Source: Rufibacter ruber
GTDB taxonomy: Bacteria; Bacteroidota; Bacteroidia; Cytophagales; Hymenobacteraceae
DNA: 39,889 nt
NCBI RefSeq assembly: GCF_001647275.1
Contig: NZ_LRMM01000048.1
Coordinates: forward strand, 1 to 39,889
Direction of reading: 5' to 3'
Numbering within the stretch: the stretch's first letter is position 1; each line of letters opens with the position of its first letter. Made by a program: the position numbers and the translations under genes. This document shows, piece after piece, positions 13,832 through 21,945 of this stretch. The notes under the pieces are model-generated. The model made no database searches. It saw nothing but the letters and a program-made list of their open reading frames with translations, and had not been told where the DNA came from.

Positions 13832-16399
13832 ATGAACTTTGAAATACAAAGTACTTTAGCAGCAACAACTACTGAATCTCCCCGGCAGCTGCTTCGCCGC
13901 AAACCCCTGCTGGTGGCAGGATTGGTTTTGATCATTATCTCGTTTGGAGTGTTTCTGGGGCAGGAATGGTCCCTGCAACACCAGGGCAAGCGCAATGAAG
14001 GCATCTTCATGCTGAATTACGTGATAGCCGCTGGGTTTCTGCTCACTCTGCTGTTCCACAAGATGTTCCGGTTCAGGCAGCCGCTGGCGTATCTGGACTA
14101 CCTCATGCTGTTTTTGGTAATGGGCCTCATCAGTGACTTCGCCCTGAACCGGGAAATCACCATCTTCCTGCCCTCGGTGGGCTGGTTCTCCGGGTGGCTC
14201 GTGCTGGTGGCAGTGGCTATGGTCGGGTATTCGTTCCGGTTTCTGCTGCCCAGGGTGGTGCAGCTGGTGGTGCTGTTCCTGCTGGGCACCGGTCTGGTGC
14301 TGTTCAGCTATTTCGCCCTGTACCTGGTTCCCTTCTACCCCCTTGGGCTGCTGGGGGCCATTGCCCTGGGCCTGGGGCTCCACGTGTTCATACCGTTGTG
14401 TTCGGTGATCTGCCTGGCCGTGGCAGCCCGGCGCATGTACCGTAGGGATGTAGCCTTGAAGCGCACCTTTCTGGCGGGGATCATTCTGCCCGTTCTGCTG
14501 TCCCTGGTGTTTCTGGTGCTCTGGCAACGGGCCAACCGGCACATTCACCAGATTTTAAACGCTTACCAGCTGCAAGACCGCCAGGACCTGCCCAGGTGGG
14601 TGGTGCTGAGCCAGCAGCTACCGGTAAGCCCGCTGTATGCGCGTATGCTGCAGACTGATCTGGTGTACCAGGCCGCTTCTGAACATTTTTCCCCCTTCAG
14701 CTTGCCAGACCAACGGTTTAACGAGCTGCTTCGGCATGACCCGCTGGTGGTGGTGGCCACCCGCTTCTTTGACAAGCCTGACCTGACGGTAGCAGAACGC
14801 ATCAAGCTACTGGAGAGCATGTATGACGCGCGGCACCCCGCGCAGGAGCGGCTGTGGTCTGGGCAGCACCTCACCACCGACCATGTGATCACGCAGGCCC
14901 AGATTTTTCCGGAGTACCGCCTGAGTTACACAGAAAAGATTCTGAGTGTGCGCAACCACCACCCGTCTACTTGGGGGCAGGAAGAGGCTATTTACACCTT
15001 CCACCTGCCGGAGGGCAGCGTGGTCACATCGCTCTCCCTCTGGATCAACGGCAAAGAGGAAAAAGGCTACCTCACCACCAAAAGCAAGGCTGACAGTGCC
15101 TATACCACCATTGTGGGCGTAGAGGTGCGAGACCCTTCCGTGGTGCACTGGCAGGAAGGCAACACCGTGAGCGTGCGCGTGTTCCCCTGCACCCCGCAGG
15201 AAAACCGGCGGTTCAAACTGGGCGTGACCTCACCGCTCAGGCAGAAAGGGGAGCAACTGGTGTATCAGAACATTTACTTTGACGGTCCCGCTGCGGCTGC
15301 GGCCACTGAAACCACCGAGATCAGAATGGCAGACGCAACCGCCGCCCACCATTTGCCCGCAGACTTCAAACCCCAGGGCAACGGGCGGTTTGCACGCTAC
15401 GGCAGCTATGTTCCTGACTGGCACCTGGCTTTCCCGGCCCCCGCCCTCTCCCCCGCCACCTTTACCTTTGCCGGACACACCTACCAGATGCAGGCCCGCC
15501 CCCTCGAGTTTGAGGCTTTCTCTCCCACCCGCATTTACCTGGACCTCAACAAAGCCTGGTCTGCAGAAGAGGTGGCGCTGGTGTGGGCGCAGGTAAAAGA
15601 ACAGAAAGTGTACACGTCCCTTCACGGCACCATGGTTCGGCTTACCGCCGAAAACAAAGACGACGTGGTAGCGCAACTGCGGAACTATAACTTCACGCTC
15701 TTCCCCTTCCACCACATCAAAGAACCGGACAGGGCCCTGGTCATCAGCAAAAGCAACGGGCTTTCCCCCAACCTGCAGGACCTTCAGGAAAGCCGTTTTG
15801 CAGCTGATTTTAAAAAAATAGCCCAGAAACAGCAGCCTCTCCGGTTTTACAACCTGGGTTCAGAAGTGACGCCATATGTTAAAACATTGAAAGAACTCCA
15901 GCTCCTGCAGTACTACGAAGGATCTGCCCGCGACTTAGCGAAGCTGTTGACGGCAAAACGGTTTGTTCGGCGGAGCAGGCGGAGCAGGCGGAGCACGGGG
16001 GAGAACACAGTGGTTCTGGGGGAAGCTGGCACCGAGATCATCAGAAACCCTGCCACCGGAACGGCCGCAGGTTCGGGGCCAGACCATCTGATGCGGCTCT
16101 TCGCTTATAACCATCTCTTACAACAGATTGGGTGGCGTTACTTCCAGAAAGACTTTCTGGAGGAAAGCCTGATCAACGAAGCCGCGCAGGCCAACGTGGT
16201 GAGTCCGCTGTCCAGCCTGGTGGTGCTGGAGACGAAGCAGGACTACGAGCGGTTTGGCATTAAGGAAAGCAAGAACAGCCTGGGCAACGCGAGTGTGGCA
16301 TCAGCGGGGGCCGTGCCGGAACCCCATGAGTGGCTGCTGATCTTTCTGGTGGTGGCCGTGGTGGCCTGGTCTGTACTGAAACCGAAGCTGCTCCCATGA
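13832..16399 (+). CDS. XrtN-system VIT-domain protein (predicted exosortase N substrate)
   Basis: 855-residue membrane-anchored protein. Residues 1-235 carry about seven TM segments. A VIT-type beta domain spans roughly 360-480 (LSYTEKILSVRNHH, AIYTFHLPEGSVVTSLSLWINGKEEKG, DPSVVHW). A long extracytoplasmic region follows. The C-terminus has the tripartite sorting signal: GAVPEPHEWLL, a hydrophobic helix, then the basic KPKLLP end, very like PEP-CTERM signals. The gene for exosortase N overlaps its stop by 4 bases, matching the known pairing of XrtN with one VIT protein. A 9-bp tandem repeat (15971-15997) encodes RRS three times. The predicted role is to be cut and anchored at the cell surface; its actual function is unknown. 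Confidence 0.88.
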   Translation: MNFEIQSTLAATTTESPRQLLRRKPLLVAGLVLIIISFGVFLGQEWSLQHQGKRNEGIFMLNYVIAAGFLLTLLFHKMFRFRQPLAYLDYLMLFLVMGLISDFALNREITIFLPSVGWFSGWLVLVAVAMVGYSFRFLLPRVVQLVVLFLLGTGLVLFSYFALYLVPFYPLGLLGAIALGLGLHVFIPLCSVICLAVAARRMYRRDVALKRTFLAGIILPVLLSLVFLVLWQRANRHIHQILNAYQLQDRQDLPRWVVLSQQLPVSPLYARMLQTDLVYQAASEHFSPFSLPDQRFNELLRHDPLVVVATRFFDKPDLTVAERIKLLESMYDARHPAQERLWSGQHLTTDHVITQAQIFPEYRLSYTEKILSVRNHHPSTWGQEEAIYTFHLPEGSVVTSLSLWINGKEEKGYLTTKSKADSAYTTIVGVEVRDPSVVHWQEGNTVSVRVFPCTPQENRRFKLGVTSPLRQKGEQLVYQNIYFDGPAAAAATETTEIRMADATAAHHLPADFKPQGNGRFARYGSYVPDWHLAFPAPALSPATFTFAGHTYQMQARPLEFEAFSPTRIYLDLNKAWSAEEVALVWAQVKEQKVYTSLHGTMVRLTAENKDDVVAQLRNYNFTLFPFHHIKEPDRALVISKSNGLSPNLQDLQESRFAADFKKIAQKQQPLRFYNLGSEVTPYVKTLKELQLLQYYEGSARDLAKLLTAKRFVRRSRRSRRSTGENTVVLGEAGTEIIRNPATGTAAGSGPDHLMRLFAYNHLLQQIGWRYFQKDFLEESLINEAAQANVVSPLSSLVVLETKQDYERFGIKESKNSLGNASVASAGAVPEPHEWLLIFLVVAVVAWSVLKPKLLP
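13836..13852. promoter_or_regulatory. Operator-like palindrome ACTTTG-N5-CAAAGT, site 2
   Basis: Same arms and same 5-nt spacing as site 1, again followed by AGTACTT. It covers codons 2-7 of the VIT-protein gene. It might allow separate control of the VIT/exosortase half of the operon. Confidence 0.5.
15971..15997 (+). repeat. Three 9-bp tandem repeats inside the VIT-protein gene
   Basis: CGGAGCAGG twice, then CGGAGCACG, encoding RRSRRSRRS. Being a multiple of three, copy-number change keeps the frame. Confidence 0.85.
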
Positions 16400-17814
16400 A
16401 AGCGGTGGCCATCTGGCACACGCTGCCGCAAAAGCAGGCAAGGGTTGTCCTCCTGTGTGGGGCAGGTTACCTGGTGGTGGCAGGGGTGTTTCTGCGCCAT
16501 TACCTGCTCTGGGATTCGCAATGGCTCCTGGGCCTGGCACTCCTGCCGCTGGTGGCATTGCCCAGCCCCAGGAGAACCGTTTCTCCCCTGCTCCTGGCGC
16601 TGGCATTCCTGCTGCTTCTGCTGGCGGGCCTCTACCAGATCACCACCCTCTTCTATCTGGGGTTTCTGGTGGCGGCCTGGTGTGGCCTGCAGGGCACCAT
16701 AGGGTTTACAGGCGTGTACCCGTTTCTGTTGCTGGGCATAGTCTCCCCTGTTTTCTCTTACATGGCCCAGGTGTGGAGCTTTCCGGTGCGGTTGCAGTTA
16801 ACCAAAGCGGCGGTGGGGCTCCTGAACTGGGTGTACCCGGCCGTGGAGGTGGCCGGAAACCTCATTCTGCTGAATGGGAAAGAATTTTCAGTTGACCCCG
16901 CCTGCGCCGGTCTCAACATGCTGTCCTTCTCACTGATGCTGGCGGTCTTCCTGATGGCCCACCTGCACCGCTCCACCCGGAAGCCCTGGCCTCTCCCCGC
17001 CATTGGCCTGCTCCTCCTCCTGATGTTGGTCTTGAACGTAGCTAGTAACCTGTTGCGTATCCTGCTCCTGGTCCTTTTCCAGATTGGCCCCGCCAATTGG
17101 ATGCATGACGGGCTGGGTATTCTGTGCCTGGTTCTGTACGCCGTGGTTCCTTTCTATTTTCTGGCCAAGCACTGGAGCCGCAGGCTGAGCAAACTTGCCT
17201 CCTGGCAGGAACACGGGCGGGCATTCTCCTGGAAAAAGCCATTGCTCCTGAACAGCGTCCTGCTGGTCTCTCTGGTGGGGGCGGGTCTCCAGGTTCTGCA
17301 GAAAAAAGCACCAGCCAAACCCGCGCCCATCCCCATGGCCGGATTTGAGCAAGAGAAGCTGAAAGACGGAATTGTCAAGTTGACCAGAGACAACGGCCTG
17401 GTGTACCTTAAACCGCTTCAGGGATTTTATTCGGCAGAGCACAACCCCATGATCTGCTGGGAAGGCAGCGGCTTTCAGTTTCAGAACATAACCGAAGAGA
17501 CCGTTGGGGATACCAGGGTCTACACCGGTACCTTGCAGAAACAGAAGGAACAGCTCTATACCGCCTGGTGGATGGACAACGGCCACCACCAGACCATTGC
17601 CCAGACAGACTGGCGCTGGCGCATGTTCAAAGGGGAGCCGCCCTTTCACCTGGTGAATGTGACGGCCGCCACAGAAGCAGAACTACAGGAACTGGTGCGG
17701 GAAATGCTGCGACAACCAACCGTTACGCGAACACAATCACTGCCATGGGTTTCCTGTTTTAGGGCTACTTTTCTGAAAACAGCCCAAAAACAGAAACTCT
17801 GCCCTGGCTTTTAG
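16396..17814 (+). CDS. xrtN: Exosortase N (XrtN)
   Basis: Exosortases are membrane transpeptidase-like enzymes that cut C-terminal sorting signals. About eight TM segments lie in the first 285 residues. The three catalytic residues are visible: Cys170 in DPACAGLNMLSF, Arg221 in NLLRILLL and His237 in WMHDGLGI. A soluble C-terminal domain (about 290-450) resembles the EpsI-like extension seen in XrtN. ATG 16396 is chosen over an in-frame start at 16330 because it overlaps the VIT stop (ATGA), typical of coupling. The last roughly 20 residues (SCFRATFLKTAQKQKL...) are encoded by palindrome copy 9, so the natural C-terminus has been replaced or extended by the repeat. Confidence 0.93.
   Translation: MKAVAIWHTLPQKQARVVLLCGAGYLVVAGVFLRHYLLWDSQWLLGLALLPLVALPSPRRTVSPLLLALAFLLLLLAGLYQITTLFYLGFLVAAWCGLQGTIGFTGVYPFLLLGIVSPVFSYMAQVWSFPVRLQLTKAAVGLLNWVYPAVEVAGNLILLNGKEFSVDPACAGLNMLSFSLMLAVFLMAHLHRSTRKPWPLPAIGLLLLLMLVLNVASNLLRILLLVLFQIGPANWMHDGLGILCLVLYAVVPFYFLAKHWSRRLSKLASWQEHGRAFSWKKPLLLNSVLLVSLVGAGLQVLQKKAPAKPAPIPMAGFEQEKLKDGIVKLTRDNGLVYLKPLQGFYSAEHNPMICWEGSGFQFQNITEETVGDTRVYTGTLQKQKEQLYTAWWMDNGHHQTIAQTDWRWRMFKGEPPFHLVNVTAATEAELQELVREMLRQPTVTRTQSLPWVSCFRATFLKTAQKQKLCPGF
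17750..17796. repeat. Intergenic palindrome family, copy 9, inside the xrtN 3' end
   Basis: TTTCCTGTTTTAGGGCT and AGCCCAAAAACAGAAA arms. The inner stem is worn (ACTTTT/AAAACA). It is read in frame as the C-terminus of exosortase N. Confidence 0.75.
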
Positions 17815-17859
17815 CTATAGTCCTGTCAATTTCAAGTCTCTGTGCGCGTCTCCCTCCCC

Positions 17860-17908
17860 AACGCATAAGGCCCCACCAGATCTTAGAACCGGTGGGGCCT
17901 CATGCGTT
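17860..17908. terminator. Long hairpin terminator between xrtN and the MFS gene
   Basis: 18-bp stem with one mismatch (17860-17877 / 17891-17908; AAGGCCCCACC/GGTGGGGCCT core) and a 13-nt loop, ending GCGTTTT. The genes are convergent. The T-run favours termination of the + strand (XrtN operon). Confidence 0.85.
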
Positions 17909-17945
17909 TTCAGCCTGTTTTTCAGAAAAAAGCCCCAAAACAGAA
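17903..17945. repeat. Intergenic palindrome family, copy 10
   Basis: GCGTTTTCAGCCTGTTTTTC and AGAAAAAAGCCCCAAAACAG, with partly decayed pairing. Its left end overlaps the terminator stem. Confidence 0.65.
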
Positions 17946-17955
17946 AATAGACTTG

Positions 17956-19170
17956 TTACAAAGCCACCGCTGCATCTCCCGCATAACCGGCCGCCGATTT
18001 CCTGCCCAGGAAAAAGATAAGGATACCGGTGAATGTGCATACGGTCATCACGCCCACCATGGGCAGGGCCGTACCGTTATGGAAGATACTCACCGTACCA
18101 GAAACCAACGCGCCAATCCCCATTCTGAAACTACCAGACAAGGCAGAGGCGCTTCCGGCGAAGCGGGAGAAAGGAGCCAGTGAAAGCGCCGAGGCATTAG
18201 GCGCCGTCAGCCCCTGGCCAATCAGGAACAGGAAGATAACGGCTATCAGGCCCGTCTTGCCAAACAACCCCAAATACACGCCCGCCACCATGATTACCCC
18301 CACCGTAAGCTGGTACACCAGGGCAATGTTAATGATCTGCTCGCTTTTGAGCTTCCGGAGGAGAATATGGTTCAGTTGCGGCGAACCCACCATGGCAATA
18401 GACAGAAACGCAAATATCCAGCCGTACTCCTGCTCACTTACGCCATAAATATTCATGAAGACATCTGGCGAACCCGCTATGTAGGCAAACGGCGCCGCCG
18501 AAGCAATGCCGCCCACCAGGGTGAACACCAGGAACTGCGGGTGGCGCAGTACGGTCCAGAAGTTGCCCAACACCGCCGCCGGTTTCAGGGACATAGAAGG
18601 GTCTGCCCGTTTCCCTTCTGGCAGACCAATGTACACCCCCACCAGAATCAGAAATGTGATAACCGCCAGGGCAATGAACACCGCATGCCAGCCAAACGCC
18701 GCCGTTACGTACCCGCCCACCGTTGGGGCAATCATGGGCGAAACGGCTATCACCAGAATAAGCCAGGAAAACACCTTAGCCGTTTCAGTCACCGGAAAAA
18801 GGTCCCGCACCAGCGCCTGGGCCGCCACCATGCCCGCACACCCGCCTATGGCCTGGATAAAGCGCATCAGAATCAACCCGTCAGCAGAAGTGGTGAACGC
18901 ACAGCCCACAGAGGCCGCCACATAAACCAGGAGCCCGGCGTACAAAGGCAGTTTGCGCCCAAACCGGTCCAGCAACGGACCGTACAGCAGCTGCCCCACC
19001 GAGATCCCGATCAGGTAGGCGGTAAGGGAAAGCTGGATTTTGGCAATGGTGGTGTTCAGGTCCTGGGCTATGGCCGGGAAACCCGGCAAATACATGTCAA
19101 TGGAGAAGGGACTGATAGTGGAGAGGGAACCCAGAATCAGGATAATCAGGAAATATTTTCTACGCGTCAT
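17956..19170 (-). CDS. bcr: Bcr/CflA-family MFS drug exporter
   Basis: 404-residue major-facilitator transporter with 12 TM segments. It is of the drug:H+ antiporter Bcr/CflA type (bicyclomycin, chloramphenicol and similar). Visible motifs are motif D1-like SPFSIDMYLPGFPAIAQDL after TM1 and the loop 2-3 motif LLYGPLLDRFGRKLPLYAG. Motif C-like GYVTAAFGWHAVF is in TM5. The length is typical and nothing is missing. It is monocistronic and convergent with xrtN. The substrate is not deducible. Confidence 0.92.
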   Translation of the reverse strand: MTRRKYFLIILILGSLSTISPFSIDMYLPGFPAIAQDLNTTIAKIQLSLTAYLIGISVGQLLYGPLLDRFGRKLPLYAGLLVYVAASVGCAFTTSADGLILMRFIQAIGGCAGMVAAQALVRDLFPVTETAKVFSWLILVIAVSPMIAPTVGGYVTAAFGWHAVFIALAVITFLILVGVYIGLPEGKRADPSMSLKPAAVLGNFWTVLRHPQFLVFTLVGGIASAAPFAYIAGSPDVFMNIYGVSEQEYGWIFAFLSIAMVGSPQLNHILLRKLKSEQIINIALVYQLTVGVIMVAGVYLGLFGKTGLIAVIFLFLIGQGLTAPNASALSLAPFSRFAGSASALSGSFRMGIGALVSGTVSIFHNGTALPMVGVMTVCTFTGILIFFLGRKSAAGYAGDAAVAL

Positions 19171-19352
19171 TTCAACCTAAAAAATGCAAAGGTACGCTTA
19201 TGGCCGCTTTAAACTGCTATGGTGGCAAAAAGCGCTCTGGTACCTTTTATGAAACTAAGGGTATACTCTATCGCCTCTCCCCAAGTTCCAGATCTTTTGC
19301 TTTACAGACATTTTAAAAGTCTCCCCTTTTTCATTTTCTGTGGCAAGGGCTT

Positions 19353-19403
19353 CCTTTCCTGTTTTTGGCTGTTATTCAGAAAACAGCCCAAAAACAGGAA
19401 AGG
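19353..19403. repeat. Intergenic palindrome family, copy 11 (longest)
   Basis: Outer arms CCTTTCCTGTTTTTGG / CCAAAAACAGGAAAGG, inner GGCTGTT/AACAGCC; about 51 bp in all. The outer extension by CC/GG and the CCTG/CAGG change are matched on both arms. Confidence 0.88.
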
Positions 19404-19598
19404 AAAAAACTACCGTGAACCTGTGATCATAACCACTCTGCGTATGGCTGCCCGCCGCAGAATTAGCATAACAGGCCGCCCAGCCTGCCAGGAGACAAAA
19501 AGTTATATTTCGCCTGAGATTGCATGACCCGGAGAAAAAAGCTTTTTTAAAATTGATTGATTCTCTGATGAAAGGGACAGCTTGTGCCAGCAGGGCTT

Positions 19599-19637
19599 CT
19601 GTTTTAAGGCTGTTTTAAGAAAAGTAGCCTTAAACAG
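19599..19637. repeat. Intergenic palindrome family, copy 12
   Basis: CTGTTTAAGGCT-type arms (CTGTTTTAAGGCTGTTTT / AAAAGTAGCCTTAAACAG) with one extra base and one mismatch. Confidence 0.75.
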
Positions 19638-19923
19638 CAGCAGCCGCCACCACCCTTGTGAGAGGCATGGAACAACAGCAGGAGAAGGAAAGGCTGCAAC
19701 CGTGTTCAGAATAAAAGAGTTGATGGCTCTGAAACAGGGAGAGAACGTGCGTGAGTTACTGACGGCCTGCGTAACCTTCTACAAATAGGGTGCGTGAGAT
19801 TAGAGTGATGGGCTATTTTTCCGCCCCTGCGGAAAGACCTGTTTGTTTGGCGTACATGAGCAGGTATGAATCCGGCCGGGTACAGCCGCAACGGCTTGAA
19901 CCTGGAAGAGAAGCGGCAACCAC

Positions 19924-19967
19924 TTCTGTTTTGGGGCTGTTTTTGGGAAAACAGCCCCAAAACAGAA
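19924..19967. repeat. Intergenic palindrome family, copy 13
   Basis: Perfect TTCTGTTTTGGGGCTGTTTT / AAAACAGCCCCAAAACAGAA around a 4-nt loop. It ends 4 bases from the phosphorylase stop codon. Confidence 0.9.
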
Positions 19968-19970
19968 AGC

Positions 19971-21632
19971 TTAGCTTTTCCCTTCCTGGTACATGAGTTT
20001 GTAATACTCGTCGGCCATGCGTTCTGAGCTGAAATAGCCGGCCACCTCTGTCATGCTTTGTTTCATGACCTGTACCCATTTCTTCCGGTCCTGGTAATAG
20101 GCGGGAATGATCTCCTGCTCCAGAATGGTCATGAGGTTCTGGTAATCCTGCTCGTCTTGCTGGGCATCTGGCAACGCGGTGTCTACAATGGGCAGCAGGA
20201 AGCTGTTTTGGGCGTGGCGGCCAAACTCTGGGAGCCAGCCGTCCTGGATGGAGAGATTGATGGCGCCGTTCATGGCCGCTGTCATGCCGCTGGTACCTGA
20301 GGCTTCGCGCGGACGGCGGGGCGTGTTGAGCCAGATATCAGCGCCTTGTTTCAACTTGGCAGAAAGGCTCATCTCATACCCGGTCAGGACCGCTACGTTA
20401 GGCAGTTTGTAAGACAGGTGCACCAGCCGGTTAAACACGTCTATGGCCCCAAAGTCAAACGGATAAGGTTTTCCCGCCCAGATGACCTGTATAGGCTGCC
20501 CCGCCTTGTTGATCAGGTCAAAGAAGCGGTGCAGGTCATGCAACAGCAGATCTGCCCGTTTATAGGCCGCAAAGCGGCGCGCCCAGACCACGGTCAGCAC
20601 ATCTGTGCGGAAGATCTTCCCGGTCTGGTCAGCCACCACCTCAAAGAGCGGCTTCTTCATTTCGGCTTTGATCTGCACCAACTGCTCATCATCACCGGCA
20701 TCTAGCGCTTGGCGTAGGTCAGGGTTCTGCCAGTAGTTGACGTTTTGGGCGTTGGTGATTGATTTGATCTCACAAATGCCCTCATACCCGCTCCACATCT
20801 GGCGGGAGACGTCGCCGTGCAGTTTAGAGACGCCGTTGGCTTTTTTAGACATCCGCAGGGCGGCCAGGGTATAGTTTAGCACGGGGCCAGTGGTGCCGGT
20901 GATGCGGCAGGCCTCAGCAGTAGACAGCGCCCCAAAGAAGGACATTTTCTCAAGGATATCTAACCCGTGCTCCTCGTTACCCGCCTTCTCAGGGGTGTGG
21001 GTGGTGAAAACCAGGCGCTTTTTCACCTCGTGCAGGTCACGGTACTTATCATAGAGATGGAACGCCAGGGGCAGGGCGTGTGCCTCGTTCAGGTGGTAAA
21101 TGGCGGCCCCGCCCAGCGTCTCCACCACCTTGGCCCCTCCTATGCCCAGGACAATGCTTTGCGCAATGCGGGTGGGCATTTCAGGGTCATAGAGGCGGTG
21201 TGTGATGGTGCGGCTGAGGTAGTCATTCTCCGGTATATCAGTGGTGAGCAGGTACATGGGCACCGTGCCAAACACCTCAGGCTTCAGCACCAAGGCTTTT
21301 ACCCAGACCAGGTTCCCATGAATACTCACCTGCACCATGATGCCGGTGTCTTCCAGGAACGGGTAGTATTTCTTCTGGAACTGCGCCCGCATGCTCTGGT
21401 CATCATTGCGCACCTGGTCATAGTACCCAAACTTCCAGAGAATGCCAATGCCAATCAGGTTCTGTTTCAACTCATAGGCGCTGCGCATGTGCGAACCGGC
21501 CAGGTAGCCCAATCCGCCGGAGTAAATTTTTAACGGGTGGTCCACGCCAAACTCCATTGAGTAATAGGCCACGCGCTCACTGTATTTTTCACTTATGGCA
21601 TACGGATGATACCACTTGCTGTACTCGCTCAT
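19971..21632 (-). CDS. Alpha-glucan phosphorylase family protein lacking the PLP lysine
   Basis: GT35-family protein (553 residues from ATG 21632; the frame extends to 21719 without family sequence). Family members release glucose-1-phosphate from glycogen or maltodextrin using pyridoxal phosphate bound to a Lys. Matching blocks are VAYYSMEFGVDHPLKIYSGG (21-40), VVWARRFAAYKRADLL (348-363) and NTPRRPREASGTSGM (436-450). The residue after GTSGM, normally the PLP Lys, is Thr451 (codon ACA). The protein also lacks about 90 N-terminal residues compared with Thermotoga-type enzymes. It may be a Bacteroidota subfamily with altered chemistry or a regulatory role. The gene stands alone; no glycogen genes adjoin it. 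Confidence 0.85.
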   Translation of the reverse strand: MSEYSKWYHPYAISEKYSERVAYYSMEFGVDHPLKIYSGGLGYLAGSHMRSAYELKQNLIGIGILWKFGYYDQVRNDDQSMRAQFQKKYYPFLEDTGIMVQVSIHGNLVWVKALVLKPEVFGTVPMYLLTTDIPENDYLSRTITHRLYDPEMPTRIAQSIVLGIGGAKVVETLGGAAIYHLNEAHALPLAFHLYDKYRDLHEVKKRLVFTTHTPEKAGNEEHGLDILEKMSFFGALSTAEACRITGTTGPVLNYTLAALRMSKKANGVSKLHGDVSRQMWSGYEGICEIKSITNAQNVNYWQNPDLRQALDAGDDEQLVQIKAEMKKPLFEVVADQTGKIFRTDVLTVVWARRFAAYKRADLLLHDLHRFFDLINKAGQPIQVIWAGKPYPFDFGAIDVFNRLVHLSYKLPNVAVLTGYEMSLSAKLKQGADIWLNTPRRPREASGTSGMTAAMNGAINLSIQDGWLPEFGRHAQNSFLLPIVDTALPDAQQDEQDYQNLMTILEQEIIPAYYQDRKKWVQVMKQSMTEVAGYFSSERMADEYYKLMYQEGKS

Positions 21633-21945
21633 TGTAATCGCTTTAAACTGGAAGCAGGGGCCGGTTTTCTGGCGTTGGTCCTGTACCACCTCCCCTGCCG
21701 GTATTTTAATTTTTTTCAAGATACCACCTAAACGTATTTATACAACTGTGGGGGGTATAAATTTTGAGTGGCCCCTCCCATTCCCCGCCATCACCCGGCT
21801 CTCTATATAGGAACTGACGAATATCAACGGGCAAGGCAACCAAGGTCATTCTCTCTGGGAAAGACACGTGTTACTTTTGTACAGGTCAAAGATGCATCTT
21901 CAGCCTTTGCCCAACCAAGTGTTCAACCACCAACCAAAGCCCGCC
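21633..21945. other. Divergent promoter interval, phosphorylase / universal stress protein
   Basis: No gene seen. It contains the exact -7 element at 21872-21879 for the + strand. The phosphorylase promoter should lie near 21650-21760 on the minus strand, but I see no exact match. Confidence 0.55.
21872..21879 (+). promoter_or_regulatory. Bacteroidota -7 element before the stress-protein gene
   Basis: TACTTTTG matches TAnnTTTG. It lies just inside the longest reading frame (from 21868), so it argues for the ATG at 21946 as the true start. No clear -33 TTG is present. Confidence 0.5.

Larger units (their letters stand above)
19171..19970. other. 800-bp gene-free interval with three palindrome copies
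   Basis: Between the MFS gene start and the phosphorylase stop, both on the minus strand. Open frames here (for example 19219-19527 and 19582-19788, +) lack domain features and run through the palindromes, so I do not call genes. Palindromes lie at 19353-19403, 19599-19637 and 19924-19967. Nothing else was recognised. Confidence 0.65.

Noticed and set aside
13856-14548. 230-codon minus-strand frame opposite the VIT-protein gene
   Set aside because: It is rich in Gln, His and Pro, as expected from the antisense of a hydrophobic membrane domain; the sense gene is certain.
19219-19788. Open frames in the 800-bp interval right of the MFS gene
   Set aside because: They are short, cross palindrome copies, have no start context or family features, and are not supported by neighbours.
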